64,000 bases of DNA from Argopecten irradians (Eukaryota; Mollusca; Bivalvia; Pectinida; Pectinidae). Below are positions 35,541 to 48,258 of this stretch, piece by piece. Location of the stretch: the NCBI RefSeq assembly GCF_041381155.1, contig NC_091137.1:17541765-17605764 (forward strand). The letters run 5' to 3'. The position numbers were made by a program, and so were the translations under genes. A model generated the notes under the pieces. It had not been told where the DNA came from, ran no database searches, and worked only from the letters and a program-made list of their open reading frames with translations. The first letter of the stretch is position 1; each line of letters opens with the position of its first letter.

Positions 35541-36413
35541 AATCATAGTCGGTCCATGAGGCCTTGCCATAGACGGTAGGCGAAATCTGTATGCATTATC
35601 ACGTTAACTTGTGAGTGTTGAATCTTTATCAGGGTTACAAGTATCTATATCGATAGATTACACACATGTCCACTGAGCATACGTACACTGTATCTGGCCT
35701 ATTTATATTTGTAGGTATACGAAAGTCCAATGTCCTAGTTTTTGACCGATCTATCGGAGATATTCTGTTGTCTACATGACAAAACATCAAACTACAGTTA
35801 CATCGAACGCTGGATTCACGTGAGTATGATATTAAAGTCTATAAACATTTTTGAAATATTGGGTTTGCTGGAGAACGGAAGGTAGTGTAAATAACACACT
35901 ACAGTGGTAGTAGGCTGGTGTGATAGTATGAGTGTGGGACACATGTGCACACTATCGAGTGCACATATACACAGACAGGTGTTGCCTCAGCTATAGACTA
36001 ATTTACAATGTATGATTTGTGTATCACTGACAAATGGATTAAGAAAACTTTGATCTTCTGAAAATGAAGTGGAACTAAGCACTGCATTACCCATAAACAT
36101 ACATATATGTATATTGTAGCGTTCCGGGGGCAGGTACTACAACAATTCGTAGAAGTTTTATGTACATGTTTATTATAACAATATAAGCATTAGTCACAAT
36201 CCACATCAAATATAGCGGCATCCTTCAGTCCTAAAACAGTAACTCCTCTCCAAACTCTAAACTATCCGCCACGCTACTAAACACTGCCCAACCAAAAACT
36301 CCCAACTCAAAACTAAACCCCGAACCATCCTACTTGCTCCTTATATACTCTTATGGGACCCACTCCTATACCCATAACTGTATCTAAACTAGACCTAAAC
36401 TAGACCTAAAATT
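35541..36413 (+). repeat. Left copy of a 0.88-kb direct repeat (blocks A and B)
   Basis: Block A (35541-36099) and block B (36115-36413) recur as 43090-43650 and 43681-43981 with only about ten differences seen by eye. Block B begins TGTAGCGTTCCGGGGG and, on the minus strand, has a TATATAAGG box, so it resembles the U5-to-promoter part of a gypsy LTR. Block A has no recognised identity. Confidence 0.93.
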
Positions 36414-39400
36414 AGTTGTTCAAATACGAATTTATTAAATCACTTTTCTATGAGTCGGAAGGCGATTTCCGGAATGTCCGAAAATCGACCCGTAGAGACC
36501 GAGCTCTAGATCCTAACTGATAACAAAATATGAGACATGGAATTAAATGTACAATTGATACAATGGGTGACACCTGGCATGTATATGACTCTATTAAGGC
36601 TGGTCGGTACTCGGACAGGTGAGATAATTAGCTTATCTATTGTCTGAGTCGTAAGTGTCATAGTACTAGTAAGACCAGCTTGGATAATTAACTTCAAAGG
36701 GTAGATGAGCTATAAAAACACAATGAATAAATTACAATTAACCATATGTTATATATAGAGTAATTAACTGAAACAGACGTGAATAGATACATGTACAAAA
36801 TGTAGCTTTAAAATAGCATGTCACAAGAGAGAAAATAAAGTTAGGAAAGTTTGTGGAAATCAAATTAAATAATACTGAATTAAAATTTTAACCAATGTTC
36901 AAAAAATACATAATGTAGCACTTATATCATAAAATTGTTCATGATAGTACTTAGATACAGTTTGGGTTTCAGTTTCTTTTCTGAATTCACTGACATTTTC
37001 TTGCTCATCACTCTCAGGCAAACTAGATTCAAAACATGACTCATCAACTTGAACTTGCACATCCTTGCGCTCAAAAGCTTCTGCTTTTGCTCTCACCACG
37101 CAATACCTGAGGATGTTTCAATCTCATTCTATCAGCATGGATTACTTTAGGTTTCCCTTGTACCCACATGAGACTCTGTAAGTCACATCTGTCAATCTAG
37201 CAAGTACCCTGAATGGTCCTCGCCAACGACTTGCTAACTTGTGCGTGGTGCCAGCTGGAATATTCGGGAAAAAAGACATACACAGAATCACCGGACTCAA
37301 ATTTGGTCCAAGACAGCTTCTGGTCATGATAACGCTTCTGTCGGAGCATCGCACCTTTTGAGTGTTTCCTTACTAACTCATGTGCAGTTTCCATTTTCTC
37401 TTTCAATTGCCAAGCCCACTGATTCTGGGGAATCGCTCTGATGTTCCTAGGCATTTCATACTGTATATGTCTAATGGAGTACTCGTTTCCCTTCCCTAGC
37501 ATCATGGCGTTTTCGGAGAGCTTCCTGTTGTCTCATGCTCCTGTGGGAGCGATAGGCCATCATCACATATGGCAGGTGTTCGTTCCAAATCCGTTTGATG
37601 GGTATCCACAACGCACTCAGCATAGGTTTACGAGGGTTTTTGTTGAATCTTTCAACCATGCCATCTGATTTTGGATGTTAGGGAGTGGTAATGCGTCTTG
37701 TTGAGACTGTAGCAATTTACACATCTCCCGAACAACGCGCTCTCAACTGAGATCCTTGAATCTGAGTGAATGGCATAAGGAACACCAAACCTAGCAATCA
37801 CTTCTTCAACGAGAATCCTGGCCACTGTCTGGGCTTCCATGTTCGGCATTGCAAAGCTTTCCGTCCACTTTGTGTATGTAGTCTGATATAACTAGTATAT
37901 GCCGTATTGGCCCTGTATGTGTGAGGGGGAGTTTCACACAAAGATAATCTGATTGCAATTCTTTCCATGGGAACCCTGACTCCAGCCATTTGCATAGGAG
38001 CTCGTAAGTTTAGTTTTACTTGGATTCTTCTTTCTTTTACTGCTTGTGGTCTGCGGGCATCCTAATACGTATTGTTTTTACGTCTGCCTGTAACCCTGGC
38101 CAATAGAAAACTCCTGTCGGATTTTTGCCAAAGTCTTCTTTATTCCCAGGTGTCCCCGAACTCCGATTGTCATGACTGTGAGTCAGCACGGTTCGTCTTT
38201 CCGATGCAGGTACCCAATTTGCCTGTAAGATTTGTCCTCTGAATGGGGATTTTTCCCCGATTACAAACACATGTCCTCATGTATCACCAGGGATTCTTCA
38301 AATTGTCTGCCCATAGTGTTTTCACCACTATGCTCCGGTCACCAATTTCTTTGTACGGAGGTTTTTCTATCCTCCTTTCACCCATTCAACCACTACTGCA
38401 AATATCAGCATCATCTTCCTGCTTCTGCTGAAGGGATGGCTTCATTTCAATTTTGTGATCTTTTGAATCCACCATTGCTACGGGATTGCAGGCCTCAACA
38501 TTTGCAGTTGTCTCTGATTGGTTCTCTCCACATGGGGTCAAACCCGCATTGTCGACATGGTATCCGACTCAATGCATCGGCATTGCGGGTGTTGAGTTCC
38601 CGGCCTGTGTTTGATGTGTCCATGTTGTAGGAACTCAGAACCTGTAGCCATCGAGGCCACATTTGCCCTTCTGGTGTCTTAAAATTGAGAGCCAGAACCA
38701 GCGCAGAGAACTGTGATCCGTTCTCACTGTAAACTTCACCTACCGTATAGGTAGTGTTTTAAAATATTTCACGAAGTGTACGACTGCCAACAACATCTCT
38801 TTTCTTGTTTACACAGTAACTTCGTTCCGCTTTGGTCAGCGTACGACCTGCATAAGCAAACTGGTCTCTCATTTCCATCAATGTTCTGTGAAAGAACTGC
38901 ACCGATAGATTTGTCGCTCGCATCGGTGTCCAAGATGAAAGGCTGCTTAAAATCTGGGTGAGCCAGTATGGGGGCATTAATCAAGTGATTCTTCAGGGTA
39001 GTGAATGCCTCCTGACAGGCTTCAGTCACTCAAATGCCCTGCCCTTCTCAGTCAGTCTGTGTAGACAGCTCGCAATCTGTGAGAAGTTTCTGACAAATCT
39101 TCTGTAATATCCGCAGAAACCCAAAAATGATCTCACTTCCTTGGTATTCTTTGGAATGGGCCACTGCTCTACAATTTTCACTTTTTCATTCATCAGTGGG
39201 CTATACCTTTCTCAGATATCACGTGTCCCAAGGTAGACTACCTCCTTTCCAAATAGTTGGCATTTCCGGCTCTTTAATTTCAGCCCTGCAACAGAGAGTC
39301 TCTCAAACACAGTTTGTAGATTTAGTAGCATATCATCAAAATCCTTTTTCCTACCACAATCACATCATCCAAAAATAGATGAGGCAGATCTGCCATTGAA

Positions 39401-42400
39401 GTCCGGCCAACACAGTCTCCATTAACCTTTTCGAATGTAGCTGGGGCAGACGTCAATCCGAATGGCAATCACCTGGAATTCATATAATCCAGTTCGAGTC
39501 GAGAAGGCAGTTTTAGGACGATCTTCGCTTTCCAGTTCAACTTGCCAGTATCCTGCATTGAGGGGGTCGAGTGTAGAAAACCACGTACACCCTGACAAGT
39601 GATCCAGTGCCTCATCAATGCGTGGCAATGGATATGCATCATGAACGCTCACAGCATTGAGTTGCCTGTAATCAACGCAAAATCTGAGACTTCCGTCCTT
39701 CTTGCGTACCAGAACAATACCAGAAGACCATGGGCTGGTAGACTTCTGGATTACTCCTCGATCGAGCATATCCTTAACTTGTCTATTCTACTTCAGAACT
39801 CAGATGTGCTGGTACTCTTCTGAGAGGTTGTTTGATGGGTCGAGCATCACCTGTTTCTATCTTGTGTTTTATGACTGTAGTAGTCCGTCCAAGATCACTG
39901 TCGGATGCTGCAAACAAGTTACTATATTTCAATAGTAAAGCCTTGACCCTGTTGCTCTGTTCTGAAGTCAGATGCTCTTTTGATCTCTCTAATAGTGATC
40001 CAAATCTTCTCTGAGTTTTCCTGTAGGTGCATCACTAGAGGATTGCACTGTCTCCATCACAGTCGATACAGGACTAGCATGAGCGACATTGGTTCCTGGG
40101 GTAAATGGTTTGTGGATCCTCCTGCAGGTTCATGAGCCTCACGGGAACAGTAGTCTCGCTACTCACCAAGGATCGGGCTACCAGAGCTTTATCATTCTTC
40201 AGGAAAGGAGTTGGTACCTTCTATAATAAGTGATTCATCCTTCATCTGTTTACCCACAGGAAAATTAACTTGTCCCGTAATGATCATTTCGCTCTTACCA
40301 GGGAATGGTTATCTTCTCAGTAGCGACAACTCGAAAACATCCAAGTGTTCCCTCGTACTTTGTGTCAACAGGCATATCGTCTAGAACAAGCGATCCACGT
40401 TTCAGATCAATCAGACCATTTCTTGATCTCAAGAAGTCAAGGCCAAGGATTCCTTCATTGCTTATTTGTGCAACTACTGCCTCAAAGTAAAACATCCCTG
40501 CAGCCTTCAGGTTTTATCATAAAACCTCCCTGACCAAGGACTTTGAGTTTCACTTCCATTAGCTGCCAAGACATCCTTTTTTAACTTCTCTCAGTTTTGG
40601 TCTCCGCTCTTGTGGAATTCTCTCATACACTTCTTGTGACAAGATTGTCACAGTAGCTCCGGTATCGACCAACAGCCTTTACATTGGTATGCTGAACTTC
40701 TGCATTGATATACAGTCCAGCCTCCTGAGCAGCAGAGGATACTCCGATTCCGGCTGATTGTTTACTCCTGCGCCTTCTTGTTCTAGTCCTGACTGGATTA
40801 GCAGCTCCATTTGATTTCTTATCCGATTTCTTTTTGAGCTGAGGACAATTCCTACGAAAATGTCCTGTTTCATGACACTTAAAACAGCGTCCGCTCAAAG
40901 TTCGAATCCTTCCCACTTTGTTTTTGCTGATCGGGCTGATTTTTCACTCCCGATTGTAACTGGCTGATATCTCCTTGCATCTTTTCCAACTTCTGTTGGA
41001 TACTTCTCAACATGGATTCCATCCCAGACTTCTCAGTCTTCTACTGGATGGTTGGCATCAGTACCCTCAGTTACTTGTATTCCTCAAATAGGCATGACCA
41101 TCATTTCACCATGTTTCTCTTGCTTTCTTATAAGCCTCCAACTCAACAGCCAGATGAATCGCATCTGTAAGGTTCTCAGGTCTCGCTTGTTTAATGCGAA
41201 TACGCATATCCGAATCAGCTAGTGATTCTAGAAACTGTTGCTTGGCCAAAGTTTTTCTCTCACTCCACCTTCAACAGTTGGATAGGTTAAATTAACTAAC
41301 CTACGAATAGCTTGACCCAGCTCTGGAAGTGTTTCATTAGCCCTCTGCCTCCTTTCCAACAACTGTACTCGATAAAGTTCAGTTTGATTTGGTGGGGCAA
41401 ATCTTTGTTCGAGAGCTCTCACTAATGAGAAATAGTGATCTTGCTTCCTGGTAGGTAAATCACCAAGTATACCCTGAGCTTGTCCTCTCAAACTCACAGC
41501 AAGATATAGTCCCATCTCATACTCTGACCAGCGATTAATTCGAGCACATGTCTCAAAATGAGACAAATAATCCCTCCATGGTGTCGTGCCATCATATGTA
41601 GAGGCTTTTACTGACACATGCTTTACATTGGGTTTCCTACTCAATGATTGGTCCTCATAATCACTATCATCCAAATCAGCGATCGACTTTGGATTCGTTC
41701 TCCTCCGCTGTGAGGGGAATAATAGTTTGATTACATCTTCTTTCTCGATAAATCGAGCTGTACCTCTTTGATTTTTCTGTCTCGATAAGTGATATTGTCT
41801 GCTCTATCATCATCAAATCGCGAGGAATGGGTGTTCTCCGAGAATCTCACCTTAGGAGTGCTCTCCCCTTTACTTCGGACACCAAAATTTCCTTCGTGTG
41901 ATGATTTCTTCAGTCTTTGCTGACTAGCAGACTCTCGCAGGCTCTGATTCTGAACATCTAGTTGGCGTAACTGTTCCTGCATTTTCTCTATCTCCCTATC
42001 AATCTCATGAGATGAAATTATCTTCAGGCGTGCTCATACTGCTATATAAATCAGCAATATCTGCCTTTACCTCAGAAGTTCTGCCATCTGCATACATAGA
42101 TGTTATACCAGAATCTCTATAATGACTGCTCCCCTTCGACATCTGTAGTTTTGGTGTAGAGTGAAATCCCTGTCCACTATCCTCACCAAAATCCATCTCA
42201 GAATTTCTCAACTGAGTGCGAGATGTCTCATCAGAAATCATATTCACAATAATATAACAGTTAAATCTAAAATCACATTTTATTTAAAACTGAGTAATCG
42301 AACAGCACAAAAATATAGACAAAGATCACCACCGCTGCCACCAAATTATGTGACGTTTACCGGGTCTGATCCCAGTCACAATTAACTGATGATCTATAGT

Positions 42401-43089
42401 GTCTATATTATGTACTGTTCCTATCAAATTACTCAGTGCAAATATATACAAATAATACACAGCTGATCTAGCTGTGATTCTATCTATCCCTAAATATTAT
42501 GATTTACAATATCAATCCTACTGATCACTCAGTGCCTCTGAGTGATCATGATAACTTAACTTCAAAATATACAAACAGCATAAATCATACAGATCAGAAT
42601 AATTATTAAATGATTAGCAACAACTACTGAATTATCTTTAAGCCTATGCGAGTAGTCCTCCCCTACCTCGGGGGATTCGATAATCACCTACTCGTACATA
42701 ATATAACCAGAACTAACGATAAAATCAATGTTATATTATCTATTAAGAACCTTTCCCTAAGGCCTAACACTACCGTACGCTACCGAGTACTCAAAAATCA
42801 CTGTTGCACTCACAGTTACTCACTGCTACTGAGCACTCTCGTTTACCGTGCACTCTCTCAGAGTAATCACTCCAGCAATGAGTTCAACACAATCATTACA
42901 TATTACCGAGTACTCACAGAGTAATCACTAGTACTCTCAATGATTCATGTAAAACGTAATCATTCAAACGAGCAATCCCAAGGCTCAGTTTACAACTTAC
43001 TCTCCAGAGTATATAACGAGCGGAGGAGGAAAGCCTTATTCAGGGCACGTCAATCTCCGATCTCAACTCTACCGTAAGAGGTTATTATC
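36115..43089 (-). mobile_element. Broken Ty3/gypsy retrotransposon
   Basis: A fossil on the minus strand. Parts in order: gag-like region (about 42250-41000), CCHC zinc knuckle (about 40890-40840), protease-like region (around 40450), reverse transcriptase (about 39770-39350, with KKDGSLRFCVDYRQLN and LFLDDVI), RNase H (about 39030-38760), integrase zinc-finger and core (about 38270-37480) and C-terminal region (to about 37140). The gag-PR-RT-RH-IN order is that of Ty3/gypsy. It is broken, with roughly ten or more breaks. A primer-binding-like TGGTGGCAGCGGTGG sits beside the right LTR-like block. The left and right end blocks do not resemble each other, so this may be a recombinant of two related elements. 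Confidence 0.88.
42349..43089 (-). repeat. 5' LTR-like block of the gypsy fossil
   Basis: Begins TGTGACGTTTACCGGG five bases beyond the primer-binding-like site, as expected for the inner edge of a 5' LTR read on the minus strand. The outer edge is taken where the A block begins (near 43090) and is approximate. I find no matching copy at the left end of the element. Confidence 0.6.
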
Positions 43090-43981
43090 AATCATAGTCG
43101 GTCCATGAGGCCTTGCCATAGACGGTAGGCGAAATCTGTATGCATTATCACGTTAACTTGTGAGTGTTGAATCTTTATCAGGGTTACAAGTATCTATATC
43201 GATAGATTACACACATGTCCACTGAGCATACGTACACTGTATCTGGCCTATTTATATTTGTAGGTATACGAAAGTCCAATGTCCTAGTTTTTGACCGATC
43301 TATCGGAGATATTCTGTATGTCTACATGACAAAACATCAAACTACAGTTACATCGAACGCTGGATTCACGTGAGTATGATATTAAAGTCTATAAACATTT
43401 TTGAAATATTGGGTTTGCTGGAGAACGGAAGGTAGTGTAAATAACACACTACAGTGGTAGTAGGCTGGTGTGATAGTATGAGTGTGGGACACATGTGCAC
43501 ACTATCGAGTGCACATATACACAGACAGGTGTTGCCTCAGCTATAGACTAATTTACCATGTATGATTTGTGTATCACTGACAAATGGATTAAGAAAAACT
43601 TTGATCTTCTGAAAATGAAGTGGAACTAAGCACTGCATTACCCATAAACAAGCGTCTGCTTCTGGGTGTTGGAAATATATTGTAGCGTTCCGGGGGCAGG
43701 TACTACAACAATTCGTAGAAGTTTTATGTACTTGTTTATAATAACAATATAAGCATTAGTCACAATCCACATCAAATATAGCGGCATCCTTCAGTCCTAA
43801 AACAGTATAACTCCTCTCCAAACTCTAAACTATCCGCTACGCTACTAAACACTACCCAACCAAAAACTCCCAACTCAAAACTAAACCCCGAACCATCCTA
43901 CTTGCTCCTTATATACTCTTATGGGACCCACTCCTATACCCATAACTGTATCTAAACTAGACCTAAACTAGACCTAAAATT
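43090..43981 (+). repeat. Right copy of the 0.88-kb direct repeat
   Basis: Same blocks A and B as at 35541-36413 in the same orientation, 7.55 kb away. Between A and B the right copy has a different spacer of about 30 bp (43651-43680) in place of the 15-bp spacer of the left copy. Confidence 0.93.
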
Positions 43982-44280
43982 TTGTATCTAAGTAGGGAGA
44001 GGGACATTTTATATACCGAATGCCCGAATGCCCGTATCTCAGAGAGTGGATTAGACCTAAATCCGGAGGGAGATAATTATCTCTACTTGACCAGGGGGGA
44101 GTTGGATAATTAACTTCAAAGGTTGGGGACATTTAGATACGGAGAGCTCGTGGTACTTAGATACAGTTTGGGTTTCAGACCTAAAACTCATTAATCACTC
44201 CAGATGTATTAGCCCCAGAGAGCACTGCTAGCCCAGCAACCTTTATCTGCCGCGTACCTAATTTGTATATCTGTCCCCTA
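43982..44280. other. Patchwork of gypsy-derived scraps
   Basis: Short exact matches to the 3' region of the gypsy fossil are embedded in unrelated sequence: TTGGATAATTAACTTCAAAG (also near 36682) and GTACTTAGATACAGTTTGGG (also near 36950). This looks like the remains of a second related element or of repair-driven rearrangement. Confidence 0.6.
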
Positions 44281-44299
44281 ACACCCATTCCCTCCCTTA

Positions 44300-44580
44300 T
44301 TGGACACTAATGATATAAGAATATAGTTCTACAGTTTACACACTAATACTATTAATATAGAATTCTACACTAGGAATATAGTTCTACAGTCTATACGCTA
44401 ATTACTCACACTAATGAATATTAACATACTACACTAGAATATAGTTTACAGTCTATACGCTAATTACTGCACACTAATGAATATTAACTAAGAATTCTAC
44501 ACTAGGAATATAGTTCTACAGAATATATGCTAAATACTACACACTAATAATTATTATTAAGAATTCTACACTAAATGATT
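44300..44580. repeat. Degenerate tandem repeat, about 70-bp unit, four copies
   Basis: Units share GAATTCTACACTAGGAATA, GTTCTACAGTCTATACGCTA and ACACTAATGAATATTAAC with small indels. Confidence 0.8.
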
Positions 44581-44888
44581 GAAAATGGTTCATATAGTAG
44601 GAGAAAGCTTTAGTATTTTTCCAAAGCCAGAAGCAGACGCCCGTTGTCAAAAACTCCATATTAAAAGGAAGTAACACAAAAAAATAAATGATATCAAGGT
44701 CGATATTGATAACAGATGACAACTTCAAACCAAGAAGTTTGAACAAAGTGTTCAGTCCAAATTTCGAGTATGAAATAATAGTAAATGTGAATTAACTTAA
44801 TGTATTTTATAATAATAAAAAAACGTTATCAACGTACATACACTGCACTTCATTTTTCCAGCAGCTTTAACTACGTAGTGACGTCATC

Positions 44889-46438
44889 ATGACTCAATAC
44901 GTCATCAATAAGCTGGATGCATTCCACGGAGACCTGTCTTTCAATGGCGTTCCTTATGAGGCATTCGAACGCACAGGTAAGAAAGTTATGGATGTCAGTC
45001 AGTTTAAAAAATTAGATAATAAATGTCAGACATATTTTGGATCAAGTAAAATTAAACATATAACGTTGTTTTTTTTTCATTAGTTGTTGTTATTGTAACT
45101 TCATGGTGGCCTTGACATTCAACATAGCTATAATAAAAAACATGTTTACATTCAAATCTTTCATTAATTGCAACGAGATAAAATACTTCCTGAATCTGAT
45201 CAAAATCAAGATTAATATTCTCAATCCGTTTCATAGAGGACTTGAAAACATCACATTAGTTATGACTAGTCTACATACACGGATATGTTTCTGACAGCTC
45301 TTGGATACTATTTCGTCCCTGTAAAGAAATTAAAAGTTAGTAGTTTAATTGATCAATTTGAAAGGTTACCAGAAAGTGACCTTGTATTCAGGGTTGTTTT
45401 TAGACCCTATGTGAAACGGAGTGGGAATAAGTATATATGCATTTTACTCATATTAAACAATTTCTTGATTTTATTTCAATTTATGAAATTCGTTTCGACA
45501 GTATTATGAAAAAGTGAGTACGAGTTTTAAAAAGAACAAATAACCTTATTTTATTTGCCTCATTAGAAAATACCACATGATCTGCTGCTAGTCAGTGTTT
45601 TCGCTTATATTTATTCTATATACATAAGTATAATTATTTACTATATCTTCCTTTGTACGTAGGTCATTGGTCGTTATGGGGCGTCATGAAAATGTTTGAA
45701 GCAGCCCGATTAATTGGCCTTTACAATGACCTATTCCATTTCCGGTCAATGGAAGGAAAAACAATGGGCTTAGTTGTGGTCACTCAGGCAGTCCGCCTTA
45801 GTCCAGATTTGCATCGTGACTACTCTCTCTTCACCACCCTAAAACAGCGCTATGTCCTGGATATCGTGGAGGTCGGCCGCCGGTCATTCTCATTTGTTAG
45901 CAGACTGACCAATGAGGAAACTGGTCAGTTTCTTGGAGAGATTCTACTGAAGTACGTCCTTATTGACAGGCGCACCCGGAAGTCAATTCCACTTCCTGAA
46001 GCGTTTTTTGAGAAGTATTCTAATTACACAAAGAAAGACATAAAAGTTACGAAACTATCGATTCCACCTTGTCCAGATATGGGTAAACATGTGTTTAAGT
46101 TAAAAGCGTTGCCCCTTCACAGTGATACGGACCGTAACAATCACGTGAACCAATCGGTCTACTTCCGGTATTGTATTGACTGCGCGACGGATGCCGCCCT
46201 TGCCGGAAGTTACCGTCACTTCACTTCTGACATGTGCTGGTACCCTGTGGTAGAGATGAATGTTTACCATGCCAACGAGAGTCTTGTCAACAAAGAGTTG
46301 GTGGTCAACACATGGCAGGATAACGACGACTTCCGGTTAATATTCTTCATCATAAAGCGGAAACAAACGGTTCTCTTTAAGTCGTCCATTCTGTTTTATC
46401 CAGAAATGTCTAAACGAAGACGGAACTCACAGATGTGA
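44889..46438 (+). CDS. Double-hotdog acyl thioesterase-like protein (two exons)
   Basis: Exons 44889-44976 and 45663-46438 joined by a GT-AG phase-1 intron of 686 bp, 287 residues. The joined protein reads ...YEAFERT-G-HWSLWGVMKMFEAAR across the junction. The first hotdog spans about residues 15-140. The second has PLHSDTDRNNHVNQSVYFRY (about 185-204), matching the D-x-N-x-HVN-x3-Y signature of acyl-ACP thioesterases and 4-hydroxybenzoyl-CoA thioesterase relatives. The family hydrolyses fatty acyl thioesters; activity and substrate are inferred. No signal peptide or membrane segment; a short basic tail (KRRRNSQM) ends the protein. The length is close to two fused hotdog units. I cannot name an orthologue; THEM6-like proteins have a single unit. 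Two M2 MITEs lie downstream. Confidence 0.85.
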
Positions 46439-46867
46439 ACACTGTCCTTGTAATTCATTGAGGTTACAAAATTTAAAGACTCATAAGTGATATGATTGGT
46501 ATAATTGACTTGTATGTTACGACTTTGTGTTTAACTCGGGATGGAATCAAGTCGAGTGCAGCAATACGCAGCTTTTAAGCATACAATATTTACTGAACAT
46601 AATGATTTCACCGCTAATTACACCGATATTATTTTAAAAAATGATAATCACACCTTTAAAATAATGCCTACATTGTTCGATATTGATATTAAATATCATA
46701 AATGATTTAAATTGTGCGGGGTTTTTTTAATAGAAATTAAATGCGGGGTTGTTTTAATAGAAATTAAATGCTGTTTTCAAGATTATGTGTACTTTAAACA
46801 TGTGTGACGTTTTCAAGGACATCATATTGGTTCTGATTCACGATAATTAGACCCTACTTATTTATTC
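46439..46867. other. Probable 3' UTR and intergenic sequence
   Basis: AT-rich. A 25-base stretch, GCGGGGTTGTTTTAATAGAA plus its neighbours, is duplicated near 46716-46768. No gene. Confidence 0.4.
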
Positions 46868-47180
46868 GCCATAGTCCAGGGGTTACAATGGCTTGTTTAA
46901 TTCACCTCTGAAAATTGTATTGCAAAATTGAAGGCTCTGTATAACTACAGATGAGAAGGTAATTTGGTCCTTTGATGTACATCATGAGAATTAAATAACA
47001 ATACACTGTGGCTGTGTGGCTTTGAAGTAAGACGTCGATGTCTTTGTAATCTTCAAAGGAAATATTTGAAGGCATGTGTGATTGGTCGGTGTTTTTCTCC
47101 TGAACTGTCTTCAGTTTTGATATGATATTTTCCGGGGTAGATATAATGACAGCGTTAGTAACCCATCGAAGATGGACCCC
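46868..47180. mobile_element. MITE family M2, copy 3
   Basis: Shares TCCTTTGATGTACAT, GTGGCTTTGAAGTAAGACGT, ATGTGTGATTGGTCGG and TTTTTCTCCTGAACTG with copy 4. The terminal repeats (AGTCCAGGGGTTACAATGG; GTTAGTAACCCATCGAAGAT) are diverged. Confidence 0.7.
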
Positions 47181-47985
47181 ACTAGGCCCACACCAATAAC
47201 ACTAATCTGGAAGTTAATAAGATACATACATAATATGTTTTGTGTGTTGAATTTTTAGCTATTAGTGAAATGATAAAGATATGAACAGGATCCAGATTCA
47301 AGTTGTAAATATTCTGATTTGATTTAAACACGTGGTATTGCGATATTTTATATACATTGGAATTTGCACAAGTTTTCCAACTTATATGAAGCCCTCTCCC
47401 TTCAGAATTATAATTAATAATATAACAAAGAACACAAAATGACATAAATATTTACATAAATATTCTGAATATACGCAGATGATACAGGTTTAATACATAT
47501 ACATGTATCTGGTTCAGAGTGGTTTTTAGAGAATCAATAGGAAATATAGCAAAGTAATTCTAACTTCCTTGCTAGAACTGAATTAGTGAAATTCTCCAAT
47601 TGAATTCCAATAAAAGATTGTGAAACTTATAGATTACTGTAAAGTTCGATGAAGTACAAAAGCTATAACAACATTTTTCTTTGTCTTCATTAAAAAATAT
47701 TTTTTTTTTTAATATCGTCACCTGAAGTTAACATTGCTGATAATGAAATTATAATTCTGATTAAATATTATGTAAAATATATAAAAGTAGATGTCTTCAT
47801 TAATCCTTATTTTTCATTAAAACGAGAATGTTTGATCATTTTGTAGAGTCGCAAAAGTCAATAGCACATAGTTAATACAATTTTATTGAAATAAATAAAG
47901 TTTTTTCATAAGGTGGGTCGTCTAATGTTTCTTGCCGTCGTCCTAATTATAACCCACGCATAAGTTGACAAGGGTATAACAACAC
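47181..47985. other. Intergenic, no gene seen
   Basis: AT-rich sequence with no recognised feature. Confidence 0.4.
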
Positions 47986-48258
47986 CACCCTCGATACTCC
48001 AGGGGTTCCGATCACTAACGATCTCTACACTCCTATCTCAGAACGGGTAATTAAGTCCTTTGATGTACATAAAAAGAGCACTGTGGTTGACTGTGTGTCT
48101 TTGAATTTGGGCGTCGCTCTCTGTAGTCTTCAAAGGAATTTTTGCTGGCCTGTGATTGGTTCAGATTTTTTCCTCTGAGCTGCCTTCAGTTTTACTATGA
48201 AATAGTCCATGGATGTAGAGATCGTAAGTGATCGGAACCCCTGGAGTATCGAAGGTGG
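47986..48258. mobile_element. MITE family M2, best-preserved copy
   Basis: A 273-bp element with terminal inverted repeats of about 46 bp: CCACCCTCGATACTCCAGGG at the left and the complement of CCACCTTCGATACTCCAGGG at the right, both continuing through GTTCCGATCAC and GATCTCTACA. No coding capacity. It defines the M2 family. Confidence 0.9.

Noticed and set aside
36115-36413. Treating blocks B and B' as the ordinary LTR pair of the gypsy fossil
   Set aside because: The right copy is not next to the primer-binding-like site, and block A, outside the supposed LTR, is duplicated with it.
45285-45509. 74-codon plus-strand frame in the thioesterase-like gene's intron
   Set aside because: Splicing directly from 44976 to 45663 keeps frame and joins the first hotdog smoothly; this frame matches no part of the fold.
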